Part shown: positions 5,985 to 12,499 of the stretch, in pieces
Numbering within the stretch: the stretch's first letter is position 1
Layout of the letters: each line of letters opens with the position of its first letter
Assembly: GCA_900551675.1 (NCBI GenBank)
Contig: URXH01000060.1
Span: forward strand, 1-12,499
DNA: 12,499 bases
Source: an uncultured bacterium
GTDB lineage: Bacteria; Cyanobacteriota; Vampirovibrionia; Gastranaerophilales; Gastranaerophilaceae
Reading direction: 5' to 3'
Made by a program: the position numbers and the translations under genes
The notes under the pieces: model-generated
Told to the model about the DNA's origin: nothing
The model's input: only the letters and a program-made list of their open reading frames with translations
The model's database searches: none

Positions 5985-6013
5985 ATAAAAAAATAACACC
6001 CGCAATCGGGTGC
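5985..6013 (-). terminator. Intrinsic terminator of the 104-residue gene
   Basis: On the minus strand CACCCG (6012-6007) and CGGGTG (6002-5997) pair around a 4-nt loop, followed by TTATTTTTTT. It lies about 27 nt after the stop codon of the gene ending at 6040. Confidence 0.85.
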
Positions 6014-6039
6014 CATTTCTTATCAATTTTGATGAGTTA

Positions 6040-6354
6040 TTAATTATTTTCCAGCTCATCCATAGCTTGAAGCTGTTTTTTCTTGTAATTGTGGATTACC
6101 GCATCAACAAGAAGCTCATAAGATTTCATTTTCTCGATATTCGGGAATTCTTCTTTGAGCTGTTCTCTGACCATTGCTTCCAGCTTTCTTTCGTCAGAAC
6201 TTGATTTTAATTCGTCAACTCCGCTAACCATGCTGATATAATCAGGCGATTTTTTATTTGAATTAAGGTTCATAAAATTAAGCCAGCGTAATTTCGGGCT
6301 GATTTCTTTTCCCAATTTTTTTACTATCTTTAGATTTTTCAATCTGTCCAGCAT
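6040..6354 (-). CDS. Hypothetical protein, 104 residues, highly charged
   Basis: I do not recognise this protein. It is soluble, Lys/Glu-rich and predicted mostly helical, with no signal peptide, membrane segment or cysteine. The first third is basic (L-D-R-L-K-N-L-K-I-V-K-K) and the remainder carries amphipathic helices, for example E-A-M-V-R-E-Q-L-K-E-E-F. GGTAGGAG precedes the ATG at a good distance and a strong intrinsic terminator follows the stop, so it is very likely a real gene. It lies downstream of glyS on the same strand with about 110 bases between them. A possible weak hairpin (6446-6466, AAAGAAT/ATTCTTT) at the glyS stop may separate them. A nucleic-acid-binding or small regulatory role would be a guess. 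Confidence 0.75.
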   Translation of the reverse strand: MLDRLKNLKIVKKLGKEISPKLRWLNFMNLNSNKKSPDYISMVSGVDELKSSSDERKLEAMVREQLKEEFPNIEKMKSYELLVDAVIHNYKKKQLQAMDELENN

Positions 6355-6464
6355 AAGTTGACTCCTACCATTTATTGTTAATTTTTTAATTAACCTTCTT
6401 TGTACTATTTTAAAGTATCCTGAAAAAAATAATTTACTTTTTTACAAAGAATGTTTACAATTCT

Positions 6465-8510
6465 TTATAATTTACTGAAATCAGCGAGATAATCATACTT
6501 TTTCTTCAGCATAGTCAAAAGTGCAAGTCTGTTTTCCTTAACATTTTCATCCTTATCCATAACAAGAACATCATTAAAGAATTTTTCTACAGACGGATTA
6601 ATTTCTTCAAGCTGTTTCAAATATGCATCATAATCCAAATCATCAGACACTGTTTCAATTTGCTTAAGCAGCATGCCCTCAGCAGGCTCTTTGAAAAGAT
6701 TTTTATTTACAGATTTTTTAGAATCTTCTTTTAGAATTCTTAAAACTCTATTTGCGCTTTCTAAAACTGCAGGCGAATTTAATTTTGAAACAGCTTCAAC
6801 ACGTTTGATGTAATCCGTCAAATCCGTTAAAGGATTTTTATTTGAAGCACAAGCTTCGAGTACATTCTTTGAATACCTGTCAGAAAGATAAATTATCAGC
6901 CTCTGAATAAAGAATTCATAAATTTCATCGGTAACTTTTCCTGATACTCTGTTTACACAGGAACCCGCAGCCTTTTTGAATTTATCAGCGAGACTTTCGC
7001 CTTCAGTTGATACAGGGAGCAGAAGAAGTGCAGAATTTATAAGCATTGTAAGATCTATTTTCATATTATTTGCAAGAATAGTTCTTATAATACCGAGCGC
7101 GGCGCGGCGGACACCAAGAGGGTCTGATGAGCCTGTCGGTTTTTTACCTTCCGCAAACACAGCGCAAATATTATCAATTTTATCAGCTATTCCGACAACC
7201 TGTCCTTCAAGAGTTTCTGCAATTTCACCATCTGCATTAAGCGGGAAATAATGTTCTTTTATACCTGCACAAACACACTCAGGCTCATTTGAAACTCTTG
7301 CATAATCAGCTCCGATAAATCCCTGCAGTTCGGTAAATTCAAATACAAGTTTTGTTGCAAGATCAGCCTTTGCAAGCATTGCAGTTCTTTCAACAGTCTT
7401 GTTATCTCCGGCCATAAGTTTAGAGAGAGCGACAAGTCTAAGCGCCTTGTCATACATAGTGCCCATACCTTTTTGGAAAGTAATTCCTTTCAAATCTTCA
7501 ACGTAATCTGCAAGAGGTTTTGCAGTATCTTCATTAAAGAAAAATACTGCATCATCAAGACGGGCTTTTATTACTCTTACATTTCCGGCTTTAATATTTT
7601 CAAACTCATCACCTAAATAATTTGTCATGGTAATAAATTTATTGATTAATTTACCGTCTTTATATAAAGCAAAATACCTCTGATGAACAGCCATAACAGT
7701 AACGACAAGTTCTTCTGGCAGTTTAAGATATTCTTCGGAGAATTCGCACACCGCAGGAACTGGATATTCCGTTATAAATGTAACCTCTTCCAATAAATCA
7801 TCCGTATAATAAGGTTCTGCACCGAGTTTTTCAGCTTCTTCTTTAGCCTTATCGATAATTCTTTGTTTTCTTTCTTCCTGATCAACAATTACACAGCAGT
7901 TGCGCATAATTTCAACATAATCATCCGGATTGTTAATATAGACATTCTGCTGAGCAAATCTGTGTCCGCGGGTAACATTTGAACTTTCTTTATCAATAAT
8001 TTTTATCTTAACTTCATCTTTATCAAGTATTGAAACAATCCATCTTATAGGGCGGGAAAATTTTTCATCATTATCTCCCCATCTCATAAAATGAGAGCCT
8101 TGAAGCTTCAAGACAATAGAAGGAACATTATCTTTCAAAAGATCGACAATAGATTGACCTTTTATGGTAATTTTTGCATAAAGGTAATCATCTTCTATAT
8201 ACAAATCATCAGCAGAAATTCCGTTTTTCTTACAAAAACCTTCACCGGCTTTTGTCAAATTTCCATCATCATTGTAAGCGACTTTTTTTACAGGACCTTT
8301 TACGATTTTTACTTCATCTTTACTTTCTTTTTCAAGTCCTGAAACAATAACCGCCAGACGTCTCGGGGTTGCATACACTTTAACATCTTCAAACTCTACC
8401 TTATTGGTATTCAAAAAATTTTCAAACCCTGTTTTCAACTGCTGAATCGCAGAAGGTATAAATTTATAAGGTAATTCTTCACATCCGACTTCTAATAAAT
8501 ATTTACTCAT
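6465..8510 (-). CDS. glyS: Glycine--tRNA ligase beta subunit
   Basis: The 681-residue beta chain of bacterial alpha2-beta2 glycyl-tRNA synthetase, close to the usual size. With the alpha chain (glyQ, not in this window) it charges tRNA-Gly with glycine in the cytoplasm; the beta chain contributes mainly tRNA recognition. Family landmarks are the N-terminal L-L-E-V-G-C-E-E-L-P (5-14), F-S-R-P-I-R-W (151-157), R-G-H-R-F (181-185), H-Q-R-Y-F (276-280), V-I-K-A-R-L-D-D-A-x-F-F (313-324), and further on D-P-L-G-V-R-R-A-A-L, followed by the C-terminal DALR-like anticodon-binding region. AAAAGGA precedes the ATG and a promoter (8542-8569) lies upstream, so it can be transcribed separately from the AAA+ gene. 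Confidence 0.97.
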   Translation of the reverse strand: MSKYLLEVGCEELPYKFIPSAIQQLKTGFENFLNTNKVEFEDVKVYATPRRLAVIVSGLEKESKDEVKIVKGPVKKVAYNDDGNLTKAGEGFCKKNGISADDLYIEDDYLYAKITIKGQSIVDLLKDNVPSIVLKLQGSHFMRWGDNDEKFSRPIRWIVSILDKDEVKIKIIDKESSNVTRGHRFAQQNVYINNPDDYVEIMRNCCVIVDQEERKQRIIDKAKEEAEKLGAEPYYTDDLLEEVTFITEYPVPAVCEFSEEYLKLPEELVVTVMAVHQRYFALYKDGKLINKFITMTNYLGDEFENIKAGNVRVIKARLDDAVFFFNEDTAKPLADYVEDLKGITFQKGMGTMYDKALRLVALSKLMAGDNKTVERTAMLAKADLATKLVFEFTELQGFIGADYARVSNEPECVCAGIKEHYFPLNADGEIAETLEGQVVGIADKIDNICAVFAEGKKPTGSSDPLGVRRAALGIIRTILANNMKIDLTMLINSALLLLPVSTEGESLADKFKKAAGSCVNRVSGKVTDEIYEFFIQRLIIYLSDRYSKNVLEACASNKNPLTDLTDYIKRVEAVSKLNSPAVLESANRVLRILKEDSKKSVNKNLFKEPAEGMLLKQIETVSDDLDYDAYLKQLEEINPSVEKFFNDVLVMDKDENVKENRLALLTMLKKKYDYLADFSKL

Positions 8511-8541
8511 ACTCTATCCTTTTATGTGCATTCTTAATAAA

Positions 8542-8569
8542 ATTATAGCTTATAAAGCCTGAATGTAAA
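8542..8569 (-). promoter_or_regulatory. Predicted sigma70-like promoter of glyS
   Basis: On the minus strand TTTACA (8569-8564), a 16-nt spacer and a consensus TATAAT (8547-8542) precede glyS. The expected start near 8535 gives a leader of about 25 nt. The promoter occupies the 63-bp gap after the AAA+ gene stop. Confidence 0.6.
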
Positions 8570-8573
8570 GAAT

Positions 8574-10187
8574 TTATTTAGAGTTTTTTAAATCTTCCAG
8601 TGCCAGCTCAAAATCTTCTGAAGAATACTGCAATTCTTCTAAATCAGTTTTTCTATAACTTCCATTATCCATTTTGTCGTAAATTCCTGCTCTTTCATAC
8701 ATTTTATCTCTTGCAGTGTCGACAATTGCACTTATATCTGCGCCAGAACAGGATAATTCATAAAGTTTTTTTGCAAATTCTTCTCGGTTAAAATCGATGC
8801 TGACTCTTTTGTTTTTTAAATAGTGATTCAAAATATCAAGACAGCCTTTTTCATCCGGCTTTTTAATCTCAATAAGATTTCCCAGACGTCCGCTTCTTTT
8901 AATTGCTTTATCAATCATATCAGGCCTGTTTGTTGTAGCAATAATTGACACGCGTGCATGCTGTTTTTCAAGATTGTCTATAAGAGTTAAAAGCTGTGCC
9001 GTAACACCGTTTTTCCCGACATAATTTGAACCTTCTCTTCTCTGCGGAACAATAGTATCGAGTTCATCAATAAATAATATGGAAGGCTGATTATCAACGA
9101 GTTCTTTAAATGTGTTTCTCCACAATTTTTCAGTTTCTCCAAAATTTGAGCGTTCAAATTCCTGTGAATCGACTTTAATAAAATGTATATTCTGATTTTG
9201 GCGTTTTTTAGCCTCACCGATTATTGCAAGCGCCAAAAGAGTCTTACCAGTTCCGGGCTCCCCGAAAAATATTGTTCCTTTGTTTGTAAGCCCGGGAAAT
9301 GCTTCAGGATACAAAAGCGGGAAAAGAATTTTCTTTTTAACAGTTTCAATAGTATCATCCATGCCTGCGACATCATCAAAAGTTCTCACGGGGATATTTG
9401 ATATTCTGTTATTATTATTTCCGTTAATTTTTTCTTTTAATTTGTTTATCAAATCAGCGTTCTTTATATTTGTAGAAGAATACGCAGAATCTGACATTGG
9501 CCGGCTTTTAATATTTATATACCTTTCCTCATTAAAAAACTCCTGCAAAGGGACCTTTGCGTCATAAAAAAGATTATTTGATTCTTTTCCGGTTTTTATT
9601 AATTTGATTTTAACTTTGTCTTCTGTCTCTATCATATCGCCATATTTAGCGGTATTTTTATAAGTGGTAAAGTCGTACTTTGAATCAGACAAATTTCTTG
9701 CAAGACCATACAACTTAAAAGAATCCTTCTTATTATTTAAAGATATAATTAAAGGATCTTTAGTTTTTTCCTTTATAATATAGACATTATTAATATCTTT
9801 CGGGTTATCAATATAAGAATCTTCATTCGTTAATTCGCTTTCTACAAAACCTTTAAAGAGTATACTTTCAGGATCTCCAATAACAATAATACTATTTTTA
9901 TCAACCCTGTGCAGAACATCAGCGAGCTTGCATGACAAAATCAATTCATGCGCATTTAACTTTGACAAATCTTTTGTTCCAATATTATTTTCAGGCTTAA
10001 CAGGACCGGTTTGTTCAAATGAAGGATTCTTAGTATCTGTGTTTTTCTCTTCTTTAATAAACTGATCCTGCTGCAACTCTTGTTTCTTTCCGAACCACCC
10101 GCTAAAAGACACGGTATTACTATAATATCGGCCGAGATTTAGTGAATTACCACTATATATATTACTATTTACTGATTGAACTCTCAT
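8574..10187 (-). CDS. AAA+ ATPase, single classical AAA domain with unknown N-terminal region
   Basis: A 537-residue protein. The C-terminal half is a classical AAA module: F-D-D-V-A-G-M (270-276), Walker A G-E-P-G-T-G-K-T (309-316), Walker B I-L-F-I-D-E (370-375), sensor 1 A-T-T-N (417-420), the arginine-finger region R-S-G-R-L-G (431-436) and S-G-A-D (481-484) of the lid. Such proteins form hexamers that remodel or unfold proteins using ATP. There is no HExxH and no membrane helix, so it is not FtsH. Residues 1-35 are polar and end V-S-F-S-G-W-F-G-K-K, like short N-termini I associate with Gastranaerophilales proteins. Residues 75-225 are an unrecognised, probably beta-rich domain that may bind substrate. 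No Shine-Dalgarno precedes ATG 10187; TAATAT lies 5 nt upstream. The substrate is unknown. Confidence 0.88.
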   Translation of the reverse strand: MRVQSVNSNIYSGNSLNLGRYYSNTVSFSGWFGKKQELQQDQFIKEEKNTDTKNPSFEQTGPVKPENNIGTKDLSKLNAHELILSCKLADVLHRVDKNSIIVIGDPESILFKGFVESELTNEDSYIDNPKDINNVYIIKEKTKDPLIISLNNKKDSFKLYGLARNLSDSKYDFTTYKNTAKYGDMIETEDKVKIKLIKTGKESNNLFYDAKVPLQEFFNEERYINIKSRPMSDSAYSSTNIKNADLINKLKEKINGNNNNRISNIPVRTFDDVAGMDDTIETVKKKILFPLLYPEAFPGLTNKGTIFFGEPGTGKTLLALAIIGEAKKRQNQNIHFIKVDSQEFERSNFGETEKLWRNTFKELVDNQPSILFIDELDTIVPQRREGSNYVGKNGVTAQLLTLIDNLEKQHARVSIIATTNRPDMIDKAIKRSGRLGNLIEIKKPDEKGCLDILNHYLKNKRVSIDFNREEFAKKLYELSCSGADISAIVDTARDKMYERAGIYDKMDNGSYRKTDLEELQYSSEDFELALEDLKNSK

Positions 10188-10289
10188 ATTCTATATTAAA
10201 ACCGTGAAAAAATTTTTTTGCCTGTACTTTTTAATCACAATTAATGTATTTTCAAAATTAATAAAAGATGTAAATGAACACGCAAACTC

Positions 10290-10324
10290 AAAATAAAAGA
10301 GGACTTTATGTCCTCTTTTATTTT
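10290..10324 (-). terminator. Terminator of tRNA-Lys (bidirectional shape)
   Basis: A perfect 15-bp stem, arms 10290-10304 and 10310-10324 with a 5-nt loop, contains GAGGAC/GTCCTC and ends in TTTTATTTT. On the minus strand it follows the tRNA directly; its first base is the tRNA discriminator position. On the plus strand it also ends in a T-rich arm, so it could terminate both ways. Confidence 0.85.
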
Positions 10325-10396
10325 GCGCTTGGCGCGATTCGAACGCGCGACCTATCCCTTAAAAGGGGAGTGCTCTACCTGCTGAGCTACAAGCGC
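10324..10396 (-). tRNA. tRNA-Lys(UUU)
   Basis: Reading the minus strand: acceptor GCGCTTG/CAAGCGC (7 bp), D stem GCTC/GAGC, anticodon loop CTTTTAA with anticodon TTT, a 5-nt variable loop, T stem GCGCG/CGCGC and T loop TTCGAAT. This gives 72 nt plus discriminator A, as expected for tRNA-Lys. CCA is not encoded and must be added. The anticodon stem CTCCC/GGGAT has a C-U mismatch at 27-43 and is otherwise paired. It decodes AAA and AAG. Confidence 0.97.
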
Positions 10397-10433
10397 ATCT
10401 TAAATTAACGCTATTCATTTCGTCAGTGAGTTT

Positions 10434-10462
10434 ATATTAGCAAGAACAATTTTTAATGTCAA
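10434..10462 (-). promoter_or_regulatory. Promoter of tRNA-Lys
   Basis: On the minus strand a consensus TTGACA (10462-10457), a 17-nt spacer and TAATAT (10439-10434) lie about 38 nt upstream of the tRNA 5' end. The predicted start near 10427 leaves a 5' leader of about 30 nt for RNase P to remove. Confidence 0.75.
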
Positions 10463-10474
10463 CTGCTTTTTCAA

Positions 10475-10507
10475 AAAAAATTACGATTTCTATAATCGTA
10501 ATTTTTT
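10475..10507 (-). terminator. Intrinsic terminator of the HTH regulator gene
   Basis: A perfect 14-bp stem (10475-10488 with 10494-10507, core ATTACGATT/AATCGTAAT) and a 5-nt loop are followed on the minus strand by a run of T. It lies 11 nt beyond the stop of the regulator gene and just before the tRNA promoter, insulating the two units. Confidence 0.85.
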
Positions 10508-10517
10508 CTTTCTATTA

Positions 10518-11081
10518 TTATTTTAAATGTATATACTTCTTGGCACAATCAAACATTGAATTTACCAATGCCGCGTTGGAATAAATATTCATTCCGTTCG
10601 ACTCCAGAACCTGTTTCATCCGCTTTTCCCACATCGAGTATATGTCGTCTTTGCTCAAATCTAATACCTGCGCAATCATTGTTAATTCTTTAAAATCAAT
10701 CGGTATGGGAAGAGTCCCTCTAAGCATATCTACAACATCAAGCCGTTTTTTCCGCGGAAATGCTTTTAAGAAATTAATAACTGACATGCCTTTTTCTTTC
10801 ATAACATCTTTGAAAAACTCTACAGAATCATCAATTAATACAGGTTCTTGCGGAATTTTATACTCTTCAAATTCTTCAGGTTCAATTTCCATAACCGTTG
10901 CAATTCGCTCCAAGGTCGTCGTGCGGGTAGAAAATGGTATAGAATCATCAATAAGGTTGTAAACGTATGAAAGCGTTACACCTATCATCTCTGCAAAGTC
11001 TTTTTTGTGCAGCGAATTTTTCTCCAGAAACTTTGCAACTTTTTCAGAACTCTTTTCTTGAACTATAGGTTTATTTTTCAT
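10518..11081 (-). CDS. XRE-type helix-turn-helix protein, possibly with two HTH units
   Basis: A 187-residue cytoplasmic protein. Residues 12-65 form a Cro/C1-type HTH domain; K-K-D-F-A-E-M-I-G-V-T-L-S-Y-V-Y-N-L-I (26-44) carries the helix, turn and recognition helix. A second region, about 87-152 (F-F-K-D-V-M-K-E-K-G-M-S-V-I-N-F-L then I-A-Q-V-L-D-L-S-K-D-D-I), has the same helical rhythm and may be a degenerate second HTH. The C-terminal about 35 residues are unassigned. GAGGA lies 8 nt before the ATG. Its own promoter and terminator make it a monocistronic gene. It probably regulates transcription; an imperfect dyad just upstream may be an autoregulatory site. There are no phage genes nearby to suggest a prophage repressor. 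Confidence 0.85.
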   Translation of the reverse strand: MKNKPIVQEKSSEKVAKFLEKNSLHKKDFAEMIGVTLSYVYNLIDDSIPFSTRTTTLERIATVMEIEPEEFEEYKIPQEPVLIDDSVEFFKDVMKEKGMSVINFLKAFPRKKRLDVVDMLRGTLPIPIDFKELTMIAQVLDLSKDDIYSMWEKRMKQVLESNGMNIYSNAALVNSMFDCAKKYIHLK

Positions 11082-11110
11082 AACTCATATCCTCATCTTT
11101 TAGCATTCTC

Positions 11111-11139
11111 AAAATACGAGTTTTTTATCTTTTTGTTAA
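11111..11139 (-). promoter_or_regulatory. Predicted promoter of the HTH regulator gene
   Basis: On the minus strand TTAACA (11139-11134), a 17-nt spacer and TATTTT (11116-11111) precede the gene by about 30 nt. Upstream, TTAAGCGTAAA (11136-11146) and TTTACGTTAA (11174-11183) form an imperfect inverted repeat that overlaps the -35 box, a plausible operator. Confidence 0.45.
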
Positions 11140-11219
11140 GCGTAAACACGGCAAACAGGTATGCTAATATTTATTTACGTTAAAATAAGAAATATAAAGG
11201 GAACTGCGGGCACAAGCGT

Positions 11220-11248
11220 TTGAACATAATTTCATCATGTGATAAAAT
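11220..11248 (+). promoter_or_regulatory. Predicted sigma70-like promoter of pth
   Basis: TTGAAC (11220-11225), a 17-nt spacer and TAAAAT (11243-11248) are followed by a leader of about 65 nt before pth. The two divergent promoters, for pth and the HTH gene, lie about 80 bp apart. Confidence 0.5.
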
Positions 11249-11318
11249 AAATCCGTAAGCGTTGTGCCTGACAAAAACTTTTTTAAATATCAAAAAAAAT
11301 TGATAAAAGGATAAAAAC

Positions 11319-11864
11319 ATGAAATTAATTGCAGGGCTTGGAAATATCGGAGAAAAGTACTTATTTACACGCCATAATGCAGGCTTTATGGTACTTGACA
11401 AATGGGCAATGGATAACAATATTTCTTTTAAAGAAGATAAAAAATTAAAATGTTTTATCGCAAAAACGGGAGAAAATATTCTCATAAAACCAACAACTTT
11501 TATGAACTTGTCGGGAGAAGCTATACGCGCCGTAATGGATTATTACAAAATTGATGTTAAAGATATCTTAATTGTATACGATGATATAGCCCTTGATTTA
11601 GGTCGTATAAGATTTCGGACAAACGGTTCTGACGGCGGGCATAACGGGATTAAATCAATAATTAAGCATGTCGGAACAAAAGACTTTGACAGACTAAAAA
11701 TAGGCATAGGCCCGCAGCCAAATATTCCGTCAGAAAATTACGTTTTACAAAATTTTCCAAAAGAGCAGCTTTCAGAACTTAAAGAAGTTCTAAAACGTGC
11801 TGAAGAAGCAATTGAATATTATCTTACAAATGGTATTCAAAAGGCACAAAATCAGTATAATTAA
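11319..11864 (+). CDS. pth: Peptidyl-tRNA hydrolase
   Basis: A 181-residue cytoplasmic enzyme that frees tRNA from peptidyl-tRNA dropped by the ribosome, slightly shorter than the common 190-odd residues. Key residues are in place: N9 in G-L-G-N, catalytic H19 in T-R-H-N-A-G-F, N63 in F-M-N-L-S-G, D88 in Y-D-D-I, and G-G-H-N-G (106-110). The usual G-N-P-G near the start reads G-N-I-G here, a small departure. AAAAGGA lies a normal distance before ATG 11319. The gene converges on the pilin-like gene with only 12 bases between stops and no visible terminator. Confidence 0.97.
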   Translation: MKLIAGLGNIGEKYLFTRHNAGFMVLDKWAMDNNISFKEDKKLKCFIAKTGENILIKPTTFMNLSGEAIRAVMDYYKIDVKDILIVYDDIALDLGRIRFRTNGSDGGHNGIKSIIKHVGTKDFDRLKIGIGPQPNIPSENYVLQNFPKEQLSELKEVLKRAEEAIEYYLTNGIQKAQNQYN

Positions 11865-11876
11865 GTTTATTCAACA

Positions 11877-12499
11877 TTAAGGTAAACTTTCCCAGAAAGT
11901 TGGATCTGACAGGGCTTTATAAGTACATCCCGCTCCGTTATCGGCACTGGAGGAAGTCTTTGAACAGTATGTATCATCCTCACTGTAAAATTTTGTTCCT
12001 TCAACCCCCATTGGAAGCAAAGCTCCCTTATCATCAAGCTGAAACATAAACAAATCCTGTCCTAATCGATTTGGACGTCTGTTATAACCGTTAATGTCGA
12101 CAGAGATATAAGTACCTGTAACATCTGACGGAGAACTGGAATAAACAGCGTTATTTAGCAAAATAATACTTCCGTCAGTCAATACAAACTGTCCGTCATC
12201 AAATTTATTTATATCAATAGAAGAAGTCCCCGTAAAATTTTTATACGACTTTGCGTTGTTTTTAATTGATATACAGGCATTATCAACATCATCATAACCC
12301 AAACCGCAATCTTTGAGAACATTAAAAAATTTCATAATTGCAGGTTTTAATTCGTGAGTTCCTATATCAGCAGTAACAGGTTCACCGTTTTCGGCTCTGT
12401 ACATATCAAGAGCCTGAGCAATTACTGATGCATTCTTTTTCAATGCAGATTCTAATTGACGATTTCGGACATTTTGAATTAATGAAGGCATTGTCATTG
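11877..12499 (-). CDS. Type IV pilin / type II pseudopilin-like protein, N-terminus cut by the window edge
   Basis: At least 207 residues are present. At the edge the frame reads A-M-T-M-P-S-L-I-Q-N, the typical end of a prepilin N-helix (...A-A-M-T-M-P) followed by the charged segment. The true start and the leader peptide with its cleavage motif therefore lie beyond position 12499, and the internal ATG is not the start. The first about 45 residues continue as an amphipathic helix. The rest is a polar, Ser/Asp/Thr/Gly-rich globular domain with four cysteines, including C-S-K-T and G-A-G-C-T-Y near the C-terminus, probably exported and perhaps disulfide-bonded. Many proteins of this kind occur in Gastranaerophilales, as I recall. 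The specific role (pilus, secretion or surface display) is not determined. Confidence 0.75.
   Translation of the reverse strand, partial: MTMPSLIQNVRNRQLESALKKNASVIAQALDMYRAENGEPVTADIGTHELKPAIMKFFNVLKDCGLGYDDVDNACISIKNNAKSYKNFTGTSSIDINKFDDGQFVLTDGSIILLNNAVYSSSPSDVTGTYISVDINGYNRRPNRLGQDLFMFQLDDKGALLPMGVEGTKFYSEDDTYCSKTSSSADNGAGCTYKALSDPTFWESLP

Noticed and set aside
6446..6466. AAAGAAT/ATTCTTT hairpin as the glyS terminator
   Set aside because: The stem is all A/T except one pair, overlaps the stop codon and has no T-run straight after it; too weak to list as a terminator.
10475..10507. Palindrome considered as part of a CRISPR or repeat array
   Set aside because: It is a single copy with a T-run directly after a gene stop, so a terminator explains it fully.
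11209..11268. GGCACAA and TTGTGCC arms flanking the pth promoter as a structured element
   Set aside because: Only 7 bp pair over a 46-nt gap and the inner bases do not continue the pairing; this is within chance expectation.

Overview
The window is AT-rich and carries bacterial housekeeping genes. It most likely comes from a gut-type non-photosynthetic relative of the cyanobacteria (Gastranaerophilales / Melainabacteria / Vampirovibrionia). This is an inference from three things: a pilin-like protein whose N-terminus reads A-M-T-M-P-S-L-I-Q, as in the many pseudopilin-like proteins of that group; short low-complexity N-termini on an AAA+ ATPase and a 5'-nucleotidase; and a minimal, tightly packed gene layout. 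No marker here fixes the taxonomy.

Left part (1-3699). prfB (release factor 2, minus strand) uses the classical programmed +1 frameshift at an in-frame UGA, so the full protein is 361 residues from position 1331. A short open frame with a strong ribosome binding site follows it and is interrupted by a ten-base homopolymer. Divergent from prfB, and apparently sharing one palindromic -35 hexamer with it, is a plus-strand operon of three overlapping polytopic membrane-protein genes (1411-3699). They look like diverged tandem copies of one DUF4013-like family.

Middle part (3696-6354). A 5'-nucleotidase-family metallophosphoesterase ends in a 4-bp overlap with the convergent membrane operon. Upstream of it lies a 79-residue protein resembling the TM1266 family of iron-only hydrogenase regulators. 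Then comes a gene-free stretch of about 480 bases dense in palindromes: a minus-strand sigma70-like promoter, two long hairpins, a four-helix cloverleaf-like fold, a CTCTC/GAGAG repeat, a GC-rich hairpin and an 8-bp tandem repeat. It is the least explained part of the window and could be a long structured leader, a small RNA or a pile-up of intergenic repeats. A 104-residue hypothetical gene with a clear terminator follows.

Right part (6465-12499). On the minus strand are glyS (glycyl-tRNA synthetase beta chain), a single-domain AAA+ ATPase, tRNA-Lys(UUU) with its own promoter and terminator, and a helix-turn-helix regulator with promoter and terminator. On the plus strand is pth (peptidyl-tRNA hydrolase). 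At the right edge a pilin-like secreted protein runs off the window. The functional theme is translation (prfB, glyS, tRNA-Lys, pth), interleaved with lineage-specific envelope and regulatory genes. I saw no CRISPR array, transposase, prophage gene or recognisable defence cassette.
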